From an uncultured Faecalibacterium sp. (GTDB lineage Bacteria; Bacillota; Clostridia; Oscillospirales; Ruminococcaceae), in the NCBI GenBank assembly GCA_934547065.1, contig CAKTEF010000022.1:1-27570 (forward strand): a stretch of 27,570 nucleotides of DNA, given 5' to 3'. This document shows, one piece after another, positions 21,996 to 27,570 of this stretch. The notes beneath the pieces are model-generated. The model did not search any database. It saw only the letters and a program-made list of their open reading frames with translations, and was not told the DNA's origin. The position numbers and the translations under genes are program-made. How positions within the stretch are numbered: the stretch's first letter is position 1; every line of letters starts with the position of its first letter.

Positions 21996-22024
21996 AGTAT
22001 AACGCATTCCGGCTAAGCCGTCAA
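21996..22024 (-). promoter_or_regulatory. Promoter for the ZIP transporter
   Basis: On the minus strand TTGACG (22019-22024), exactly 17 bases, TATACT (21996-22001): close to consensus. Confidence 0.82.
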
Positions 22025-22046
22025 GCGTGTAATGCCGTGGATGCAA

Positions 22047-22096
22047 GAACGCCCTCTGAAAACCGGATCGCTTTCAGAGGGCGTTCTCAATTTTTT
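22047..22096 (+). terminator. Strong hairpin with T-run on the plus strand
   Basis: A perfect 15-bp stem GAACGCCCTCTGAAA (22047-22061) / TTTCAGAGGGCGTTC (22072-22086) is followed by CAATTTTTT on the plus strand. No plus-strand gene ends nearby. On the minus strand, where neighbouring genes lie, only TTG follows the stem. It may be the original terminator of guaA stranded by the insertion upstream of it. Confidence 0.6.
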
Positions 22097-22108
22097 GAAT
22101 TTGTGGAT

Positions 22109-22120
22109 TTACTCGAGCTC
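22109..22120. repeat. 12-bp direct repeat, island left end (att-like)
   Basis: TTACTCGAGCTC, identical to the 3' end of guaA at 24457-24468 and in the same orientation. Read on the minus strand it ends a short open frame ESELTELE-stop. It marks one edge of an AT-richer segment. Confidence 0.6.
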
Positions 22121-22134
22121 GGTAAGTTCAGATT

Positions 22135-22160
22135 CTTACTAAACAAATTTGTTTAGTAAG
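22135..22160. repeat. 26-bp perfect palindrome
   Basis: Two 13-base arms (CTTACTAAACAAA and its exact reverse complement) meet with no spacer. It is AT-rich, lies just inside the island edge, and is not followed by a T-run, so it is not a usual terminator. It could be an operator, a recombination or transfer site, or a cruciform. Confidence 0.85.
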
Positions 22161-22277
22161 TCTATTCTTGGATGTTCACATTTCCATGAGATTGCTGTGG
22201 TAGATGTGGCTTGATGATTTTTTAGTATCAGGATAGTATCACACAACCAGCGGGATTTCTGTGAGTATTATAACGTA

Positions 22278-23063
22278 TTATCTTTTGTTTTTCAGTCTGT
22301 TTTCGTACTTTGTTATTCTGTGTTCGATTTTACTGGCTACGTCCCTACAATAGTCTGCCGAGAAGCCCTCACCCAGACCAAAGGATTCGGAGAAAACTTC
22401 AGCAACTGCTTCTGCGATTTCGTCCGTAAGAGAGGAAACTGTTATCCTCCTCACAATTCTTTTACTTTCACCATCATACTCATTTGATGGTGCTTCCGGG
22501 AAGAAATCGTATGGATCCCACTTGTCGATTTCCTGTTTCACGCAACAATACACAAATTTTTCCTCGGCGCATATTTCATCATACCAAATCGTTGGATCTG
22601 CACCATGCGATGTCTGAACTTCGTTCTCTTCACTTTTGTGCTCAATCCATGCTATACCAAAAGGGTATACAGCTCGCTTCGCACCTGCCCGAATATGATA
22701 CTGCACACCATTCTTTAGATATTCCGTCCAATAATCCATTATATCATCTGGTGTTTTATCCCATTCGTCCGGAATATCACTGAATAATCCAATTGAAAGC
22801 TTTGTTGTTCCCCTCCAGAAACTTTTTATATCAACTCTTTCATCTGGTTCTATAAAATCACTTTTTGATTCTCGGATCCCTTTTATACAACACGAAACCG
22901 TGTGCTCCCGCCCATCTGGAATATAGTCGATCAAAACCGCAAATCGTCCGTTTAATTCTGGGCATCGGTCGTCATTTCTTATTCTTCTGATTGCGCAATC
23001 GACTTTTTTCTCATCTTTAGTTATTTCAATCGTCCCCAATGGTGTCTGAATCATTCTGCTCAC
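22278..23063 (-). CDS. Hypothetical protein of the AT-rich island
   Basis: A 261-residue soluble-looking, charged protein that is not recognised. No signal peptide or membrane helix is seen. Features include aromatic segments around WRGTTKLSIGLF and DIMDYWTEYLKNGVQYHIRAG and a C-terminal helical part rich in Glu and Arg. The longest start is GTG at 23063; an ATG at 23054 is also possible. Both lie inside the 3' end of the EcsC-like gene, so the two genes overlap by 29-38 bases and are probably cotranslated. Codon use is distinctly AT-richer than in the flanks, suggesting acquisition by transfer. Confidence 0.75.
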   Translation of the reverse strand: MSRMIQTPLGTIEITKDEKKVDCAIRRIRNDDRCPELNGRFAVLIDYIPDGREHTVSCCIKGIRESKSDFIEPDERVDIKSFWRGTTKLSIGLFSDIPDEWDKTPDDIMDYWTEYLKNGVQYHIRAGAKRAVYPFGIAWIEHKSEENEVQTSHGADPTIWYDEICAEEKFVYCCVKQEIDKWDPYDFFPEAPSNEYDGESKRIVRRITVSSLTDEIAEAVAEVFSESFGLGEGFSADYCRDVASKIEHRITKYENRLKNKR

Positions 23064-23850
23064 TTCTTTCTACGGTCGTTTCGATGAACAACTTCAAGGC
23101 ATTCTGTGCAATGATGTTCGTTGTCACAAGGTCAAATCCACCACCAATTACACCGCCAGCCAACGGCACCATTTTTCCGAGATTGATGATTCCAGTTTGA
23201 CCGAACTTCGTAATCAGCCTAAATCCTACTGCTTGATTAATGCGTGTCAACGTAGCACCTGAAATTTTTTCAATGCTTGCTGTTGCAATTTTTGTGCCCA
23301 ATTTGATGCCTGTGCCTTTCAGAACATCACCAACTGCCTGCCCCGTCATACAGGCATAGACCAGAGTCTGTACCTGATCTGTATTCGGCTCATACCCGCC
23401 CAACTTTGCGACTGCGGCAATCATACGTAGCTGCACATAAAGGACACTACTCACATTAGCCGGAACTGCAACTGGAAGCGTAATTATCCCGCCAAGTCCC
23501 GTAAGAAAGCCTGATGTCGTACACTTTACCAATTGATTTGCTACCAACGCCTTTGCAGCTTTTTCTGCTGTCGGGTATTTCGATGAATAATCCTCTGCTA
23601 GTTCATCAACCGACTTACTTACCTTCGGAATGCCATCCAGTGCTTTTCCATAGCAGACATCCAGAATGTCAACCATCTGCTGCGAGGAAAGTGCTTCGTC
23701 TTTCTTTTGGTTAGCCTTATCAAGCTGTTCCTTGCCTTTGCTGATTGCCGCAGCAGCCCCGTGTCCTGCTGTATTCACAATCTTTTTCCCAGCATTTGCA
23801 GCCCCAGTCAAACCGCCTTTTAACGTGTCTTGAAATTTAGTCTTTACCAT
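23026..23850 (-). CDS. EcsC family protein
   Basis: A 274-residue protein with the EcsC domain over roughly residues 60-265. The hallmark is the hydrophobic segment GFLTGLGGIITLPVAVPANV followed by SSVLYVQLRMIAAVAKLGGY, then a second Gly-rich hydrophobic patch (KMVPLAGGVIGGGFDLVTT). EcsC was named from the Bacillus ecs locus, but its biochemical role is unclear, and members often turn up alone in accessory DNA. The N-terminus (1-50) is Lys/Ala-rich and probably helical. AAAGGA precedes the ATG at good distance. It forms a two-gene unit with the overlapping unknown gene. The AT-rich composition differs from the flanking core genes. Confidence 0.85.
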   Translation of the reverse strand: MVKTKFQDTLKGGLTGAANAGKKIVNTAGHGAAAAISKGKEQLDKANQKKDEALSSQQMVDILDVCYGKALDGIPKVSKSVDELAEDYSSKYPTAEKAAKALVANQLVKCTTSGFLTGLGGIITLPVAVPANVSSVLYVQLRMIAAVAKLGGYEPNTDQVQTLVYACMTGQAVGDVLKGTGIKLGTKIATASIEKISGATLTRINQAVGFRLITKFGQTGIINLGKMVPLAGGVIGGGFDLVTTNIIAQNALKLFIETTVERSEQNDSDTIGDD

Positions 23851-23912
23851 TTTCTTTTTTCCTTTTATTCAGTGTCCTCATAATAATCCCTGAATTTTTC
23901 GCGCTATAAATT

Positions 23913-24217
23913 TCACACATGATGGAAGCGCTGTATCCAGTCGTCCACAGGAAAGCTCTCTATGCTTACAATTACAACTTTGTTCCACCGACTTTTTAGC
24001 GATTTCCCATTATAAATAGGCGCATTTACCAATTCGTCTGCCGTTTTAAATTCGCAGCCACCCTCGACATCACAATATCCCACCCAGTACGGCTTCTCAT
24101 ATTCCGGAAAATAGCCAAGCTAGTGTTCCTCTTCGTCGGGTCATCGCTAAAATAAAAGTAGGTTTCATCAATCGTCATCCCTACTTCCAACTGCCTGAAA
24201 AAGAATGACCATTCCAT
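23913..24217 (-). pseudogene. Frameshifted remnant of a small unknown protein
   Basis: From the ATG at 24217 (AAAGG upstream) the frame reads MEWSFFFRQLEVGMTIDETYFYF and continues to about 24120. There the coherent sequence moves to another frame: LGYFPEYEKPYWVGYCDVEG, then GCEFKTADELVNAPIYNGKS, LKSRWNKVVIVSIESFPVDD and WIQRFHHV, stopping at 23913-23915. Without the shift the first frame ends at 24026 in unrelated-looking residues. Joined, they would make a roughly 100-residue protein of a type common in clostridial accessory DNA, of unknown function. A sequencing error would give the same picture. Confidence 0.6.
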
Positions 24218-24328
24218 TTTCTGGCCTTTCCTGTGCTCAAAACGCACCTATCCCTTATTTTAAGCTGATTATACCAAATATCCTTATTTCATTCAACGAT
24301 ATACTTTCCAACAATTAAGTTTTCCTTA

Positions 24329-24380
24329 ATAGTTGCCCCCACCTCAGCTGAACCATCCGAAAATCCTGGATAGTTGCCCC
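24329..24380. repeat. 11-bp direct repeats ATAGTTGCCCC
   Basis: ATAGTTGCCCC occurs at 24329-24339 and 24370-24380, 41 bases apart, near the guaA-side edge of the AT-rich segment. Such spaced repeats are found at the ends of some mobile elements, but no transposase is seen. No gene is evident from 24250 to 24456. Confidence 0.55.
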
Positions 24381-24387
24381 TATATGC

Positions 24388-24422
24388 ACAAAACCCCCGC
24401 CAGCTCAAACTGACGGGGGGTT
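24388..24422 (-). terminator. Terminator of guaA
   Basis: On the minus strand AACCCCCCGTCAG pairs with CTGGCGGGGGTT, followed by TTTTG. It lies about 35 bases after the guaA stop. Confidence 0.85.
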
Positions 24423-24456
24423 CTGTTCGTTTTGGATTGAATGCAGCCGGAGGAAA

Positions 24457-24468
24457 TTACTCGAGCTC
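24457..24468. repeat. 12-bp direct repeat at guaA 3' end (att-like)
   Basis: TTACTCGAGCTC comprises the guaA stop codon and last three sense codons. The same sequence at 22109-22120 brackets the AT-rich island. Confidence 0.6.
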
Positions 24469-26007
24469 AATGGTAGCCGGCGGTTTACCGGTGCAGTCAT
24501 AGAACACGCGATTGACGTGCTTGACTTCGTTCACGATGCGGCTGGTCACGGTGCCAAGGACATCCCAGGGCACATTGTAGCTTTCTGCGGTCATGAAGTC
24601 GGTAGTGGTCACGGCGCGCAGGGCTACGGCGTAGTCGTAGGTGCGCTCATCACCCATAACACCTACGCTGCGCATATTGGTCAGAGCTGCGTAATACTGG
24701 TTGATTTCCTTATCCAGGCCGGCCTTGGCGATTTCTTCACGCCAGATTGCGTCTGCATCCTGCACGATAGTGACCTTTTCCGGGGTTACTTCGCCGATGA
24801 TGCGGATGCCCAGGCCGGGACCGGGGAACGGCTGACGGCTGACCAGATACTCCGGCAGGCCAAGCTCGCGGCCAACCTGGCGCACCTCGTCCTTAAACAG
24901 ATTGCGCAGGGGCTCGACCAGCTCCTTGAAGTCCACGGTATCCGGCAGGCCGCCGACATTGTGGTGGCTCTTGATGACAGTGGATTCGCCGCCCAGGCCG
25001 CTTTCGACCACGTCAGGGTAGATGGTGCCCTGTGCCAGAAAATCCACCTTGCCGATCTTCTTGGCTTCTTCCTCGAACACGCGGATGAACTCCTCGCCGA
25101 TGATCTTGCGCTTGCGCTCCGGCTCGGTGACACCGGCCAGCTTGCTGAAGTAGCGGTCGCGGGCATCCACGCAAATAAAGTTGATGTCAAAGCCGTTGGC
25201 ATTGCCCGGGCCAAAGACGGAGCAGACTTCTTCTTTCTCGTTCTTGCGCAGCAGGCCGTGATCCACAAATACACAGGTCAGCTGCTTGCCGATGGCCTTT
25301 GCCAGCATGGCTGCCAGCACCGAGGAATCCACACCGCCGGACAGAGCACACAGAACCTTGCCGCTGCCAATGCGCTCCCGCAGTGCCTTAACGTTGTTCT
25401 CCACGAAAGAGTCCATCTTCCAGTCGCCGGAGCAGCCGCAGACGTTATACACGAAGTTGCGGAGCATCTTTTTGCCCTCAGCAGTATGGAGCACTTCCGG
25501 GTGGAACTGAACGGCGTACAATCCCTTCTCAGCGTTCTCTGCAGCAGCCACAGGGCAGTTCACGGTATGCGCGGTGATCTTGAAACCGGAAGCGGCCTGC
25601 TCGATATAGTCGTTATGGCTCATCCAGCAGATGGTCGAGGGCTGCACATCGGCAAACAGCTTGCTGCTGTTGTCCACAAAGACCTCGGTCTTGCCGTATT
25701 CACGCTCCGGTGCGCGGCAGACATGGCCGCCCAACAGATGCATCATCAACTGGCTGCCATAGCAGATGCCCAGTACGGGAATGCCCCAGTTGAAGATCTC
25801 CGGGTCGATCGTAGGGGAATCCTCCAGATAAACGCTGTTCGGACCACCGGTAAAGATGATGCCTTTCGGGTTCTTTGCCTTGATGACCGAAAGATCCGTT
25901 TTATAGGAATAGATTTCACAGTAGACATTGTTCTCGCGGACGCGGCGTGCGATCAGCTGGTTGTACTGGCCGCCGAAATCCAGAACGATCACGGTTTCGT
26001 GCTGCAT
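24457..26007 (-). CDS. guaA: GMP synthase (glutamine-hydrolysing)
   Basis: This enzyme converts XMP to GMP using glutamine and ATP, the last step of guanine nucleotide synthesis. The 516-residue protein has an N-terminal class I glutamine amidotransferase (about 6-195) with nucleophile Cys in GICYGSQ, and His/Glu of the triad in VQFHPEV. The ATP pyrophosphatase domain has the P-loop LSGGVDSSV. The C-terminal dimerisation domain ends in [16 protein letters not shown] sets the start at 26007 rather than a longer upstream frame. Its last 12 bases recur at 22109-22120 beyond an AT-rich segment, as expected if an element integrated at the gene end. Confidence 0.97.
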   Translation of the reverse strand: MQHETVIVLDFGGQYNQLIARRVRENNVYCEIYSYKTDLSVIKAKNPKGIIFTGGPNSVYLEDSPTIDPEIFNWGIPVLGICYGSQLMMHLLGGHVCRAPEREYGKTEVFVDNSSKLFADVQPSTICWMSHNDYIEQAASGFKITAHTVNCPVAAAENAEKGLYAVQFHPEVLHTAEGKKMLRNFVYNVCGCSGDWKMDSFVENNVKALRERIGSGKVLCALSGGVDSSVLAAMLAKAIGKQLTCVFVDHGLLRKNEKEEVCSVFGPGNANGFDINFICVDARDRYFSKLAGVTEPERKRKIIGEEFIRVFEEEAKKIGKVDFLAQGTIYPDVVESGLGGESTVIKSHHNVGGLPDTVDFKELVEPLRNLFKDEVRQVGRELGLPEYLVSRQPFPGPGLGIRIIGEVTPEKVTIVQDADAIWREEIAKAGLDKEINQYYAALTNMRSVGVMGDERTYDYAVALRAVTTTDFMTAESYNVPWDVLGTVTSRIVNEVKHVNRVFYDCTGKPPATIELE

Positions 26008-26053
26008 GATGTTCTCCTCCCTGTTCCATGGTGTTGCTTTTACAAGTATTCTT

Positions 26054-26059
26054 AGTATA
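26054..26059 (-). promoter_or_regulatory. -10 element for guaA
   Basis: TATACT on the minus strand, about 47 bases before the start. The -35 region is weak. Confidence 0.5.
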
Positions 26060-26108
26060 GCACATTCACCAAAGAAAATCGACATCTTTTGTGGATTTTC
26101 CCGCCGAT

Positions 26109-26741
26109 TTATTTTACCCTCACCGGATGCCGCAGCACCGTTTTCAGCTTTTCGGGTGCCGTGCGGCGCGGGTCAGAGAGATAGATCTCATGGTGGCGGC
26201 GGACATCCGTAAAATCCACCCGGTATCCCTCTGCCTGCGCATAGGCATCCATCTGTGCCAAGGTCTCCGGCTCGCTATCGTACGGGCCGCTATGCATACA
26301 TTGGACACAAAGTCCCTCGTCATAGTGGAAGAACTGCACCTTGGAAAAATCCTTTTTCTTTTTGGCTGCTGCTTGCTGCACAGCCCATTCAAATTCTGCC
26401 TGTGTAACAAACTCCGGCAGGCGAATCATGCTTACCCACTCGAATGTCTCCTTGTGGGCGTAGTCCACACCTTTCACTCCGGCCTGATGCCACAACCCCT
26501 CCAGCGGGGGCACTACATATTCAAAATAGCCCTCGATCTTGTGGCTGCCCTTATAGCTCATTTTGATGGTGAACGCAATGCCATACAGCAATTCCATGGC
26601 AGCCTGATACGCTCCGTCTGGTTCATTGGGGTCTCCCCTGCCCTGCACCGCCACAAAGTTCATGGGCGGGATCGTCACGATGCCCGGCTTCTTGGGCGGG
26701 AGGTAGAACTCCTTGTACGCTTTCTTGTAGTCAAACGGCAT
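26109..26741 (-). CDS. GyrI-like small-molecule-binding domain protein
   Basis: A 210-residue stand-alone protein of the GyrI-like/SOUL-related small-molecule-binding fold. The start [22 protein letters not shown] (18-39, here split as KPGIVTIPP and [13 protein letters not shown]) is typical of the clostridial group. The end [20 protein letters not shown] carries the conserved EIYLSDPRR. No DNA-binding domain is fused. Relatives bind or hydrolyse drugs and other hydrophobic ligands; the role here is unknown. The start overlaps the MmcQ-like gene by 11 bases, so the two are translationally coupled and probably act together. Confidence 0.85.
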   Translation of the reverse strand: MPFDYKKAYKEFYLPPKKPGIVTIPPMNFVAVQGRGDPNEPDGAYQAAMELLYGIAFTIKMSYKGSHKIEGYFEYVVPPLEGLWHQAGVKGVDYAHKETFEWVSMIRLPEFVTQAEFEWAVQQAAAKKKKDFSKVQFFHYDEGLCVQCMHSGPYDSEPETLAQMDAYAQAEGYRVDFTDVRRHHEIYLSDPRRTAPEKLKTVLRHPVRVK

Positions 26742-27114
26742 TCTGTATTTCCCCTTTCAATAGTTCTTTCTGTTTCTTTTTGCTGAAGCTCCCCAGCACC
26801 AGTTGATAAGACTTTTCCAGCATTTCCCGCAGCAAGTCATCCGGCACATTTCCGTCTGCTTTAATAGAGTTCCAGTGCACCTTATTCATGTAGTATCCCG
26901 GGATGATATCTTCATACTGCTGCCGGAGGAACTCCCCCTCGTCCGGGGCCAGTTTCAGGGTGATGTACACAGCTTTGCCCGTGGCATCATCCAGACAGAT
27001 GGCGGCAAACATTTTGTCCCCAAGCTTGTAACGGATCCAGTTCCATTCCGGCTGCAGGTCTTTTACAGCAGCAGGTTTTGCAAGCAAATACTGGTCGATC
27101 CAATCGTATTTCAT
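26731..27114 (-). CDS. MmcQ/YjbR family protein
   Basis: A 127-residue protein of the MmcQ/YjbR family, a small fold resembling DNA-binding CyaY-like domains. Typical segments are WNWIRYKLGDKMFAAICLDD (24-43), KLAPDEGEFLRQQYEDIIPG (54-73) and the YYMNKVHWNSIKADGNVPDD stretch (74-93) with its conserved MNKxHWN. Function is not established, though these genes commonly pair with GyrI-like or acetyltransferase genes. It is first of a two-gene unit, has its own promoter, and overlaps the following gene by 11 bases. Confidence 0.87.
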   Translation of the reverse strand: MKYDWIDQYLLAKPAAVKDLQPEWNWIRYKLGDKMFAAICLDDATGKAVYITLKLAPDEGEFLRQQYEDIIPGYYMNKVHWNSIKADGNVPDDLLREMLEKSYQLVLGSFSKKKQKELLKGEIQNAV

Positions 27115-27158
27115 TCATACTGTCCCCCATCTGTCAACATCCCGAATCTTCTGAGTTC

Positions 27159-27187
27159 AGTATATCATAACAACCATACTTTGTAAA
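27159..27187 (-). promoter_or_regulatory. Promoter for the MmcQ-GyrI pair
   Basis: On the minus strand TTTACA (27182-27187), 17 bases, TATACT (27159-27164), about 45 bases before the start. Confidence 0.78.
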
Positions 27188-27210
27188 CCATAAAGTTGTT
27201 TCTTATCTAC

Positions 27211-27240
27211 AAAAAATCCCCTGCCCTTGCGGACAGGGAA
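27211..27240 (-). terminator. Second terminator after tuf
   Basis: On the minus strand the CCCTG...CAGGG hairpin is followed by a run of six T. It is in tandem with the hairpin at 27244-27283. Confidence 0.75.
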
Positions 27241-27243
27241 TAC

Positions 27244-27283
27244 AAAAAGAGCGTTCCCACTCTCCGGAATGGGAACGCTCTTT
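27244..27283 (-). terminator. First terminator after tuf
   Basis: A 14-bp perfect stem AAAGAGCGTTCCCA/TGGGAACGCTCTTT is followed on the minus strand by TTTTTG. Tandem terminators suit the very high expression of tuf. Confidence 0.88.
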
Positions 27284-27327
27284 GTAAAGTTAACCTTTTG
27301 CCTTAGAACAGGCGCATCGGGTCAAAA

Positions 27328-27570
27328 TCACTCAACGATCTTGCCAACAACGCCGGAACCAACGGTACGGCCACCCTCACGGATAGCGAAACGCAGGCCC
27401 TCTTCCATAGCAACGGGGGTCAGCAGCTCAACGTGCATCATGACGTTATCGCCGGGCATGCACATCTCAGTGCCTTCGGGCAGAGTGATGATACCGGTCA
27501 CGTCAGTGGTACGGAAGTAGAACTGAGGACGATAGTTGGAGAAGAACGGGGTGTGACGGCCGCCTTCGTC
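27328..27570 (-). CDS. tuf: Elongation factor Tu, 3' end (partial)
   Basis: The last 80 residues of EF-Tu, the GTPase that brings aminoacyl-tRNA to the ribosome; the gene continues beyond the window. The frame reads [60 protein letters not shown] and ends [20 protein letters not shown], which is domain 3 of EF-Tu with its highly conserved end. Tandem terminators follow. Codon use is strongly biased, as expected for a highly expressed gene. Confidence 0.97.
   Translation of the reverse strand, partial: DEGGRHTPFFSNYRPQFYFRTTDVTGIITLPEGTEMCMPGDNVMMHVELLTPVAMEEGLRFAIREGGRTVGSGVVGKIVE

Noticed and set aside
24329..24380. Insertion sequence end
   Set aside because: The ATAGTTGCCCC copies are direct and closely spaced, and no transposase or matching inverted end was found.
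24517..26055. Long plus-strand open frame opposite guaA
   Set aside because: It mirrors guaA codons, has no family features and no fitting ribosome binding site.
1..27570. tRNA genes
   Set aside because: No stretch with a T-arm GGTTCRANTCC plus acceptor pairing was noticed by eye; a tRNA scan was not possible.

Overview
The window looks like a chromosomal segment of a GC-rich, gut-type clostridium, most like Faecalibacterium or a close oscillospiraceous relative. This is inferred from GC-rich codon use, strong AAGGAGG-type ribosome binding sites, TTGNNN-17-TATAAT promoters, an archaeal-type AspRS beside clostridial housekeeping genes, and the overall gene set. No search was run, so the genus is a judgement.

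Layout: 1-204 carries two copies of a 54-bp direct repeat. 229-3990 (+) is a sialic-acid catabolic operon: N-acetylneuraminate lyase, YhcH/NanQ-type protein, ManNAc-6-P epimerase, ROK kinase, and an SGNH esterase that may remove O-acetyl groups. 4267-6275 (-) holds aspS and a priming sugar-phosphate transferase. 6520-10067 (+) holds a GH31 glucosidase and a MATE exporter whose leader contains a terminator-like hairpin. 10180-13465 holds a GNAT gene (-) divergent from a GntR/UTRA-pyrB-pyrI operon (+), then a small cupin gene (-). 13550-13695 (-) looks like a free-standing structured RNA. 13876-17351 (-) is an AgrC/AgrA-like two-component pair downstream of a sodium-dependent (NSS) transporter.

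17626-19756 (+) is the most system-like piece: four overlapping genes encoding an ECF sigma factor, a small two-helix membrane protein, a larger polytopic membrane protein and a PrsW-type intramembrane protease. The arrangement suggests a self-contained membrane signalling circuit in which PrsW destroys an anti-sigma factor lacking the usual zinc-binding domain.

20141-21953 (-) holds a cysteine-rich protein resembling a distant peptidase-U32-like barrel and a ZIP metal transporter with a candidate operator at its promoter. 22121-24456 is an AT-richer island with an EcsC-family gene, an unrecognised partner and a frameshifted remnant. It is bracketed by a 12-bp direct repeat, one copy of which is the 3' end of guaA, a known integration target. 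24457-27570 (-) returns to core genes: guaA, a GyrI-like/MmcQ pair and the 3' end of tuf.

A recurring theme is terminator-like hairpins close to ribosome binding sites inside transcription units (nanA-nanQ, NSS-response regulator, MATE leader), suggesting attenuation or differential expression.
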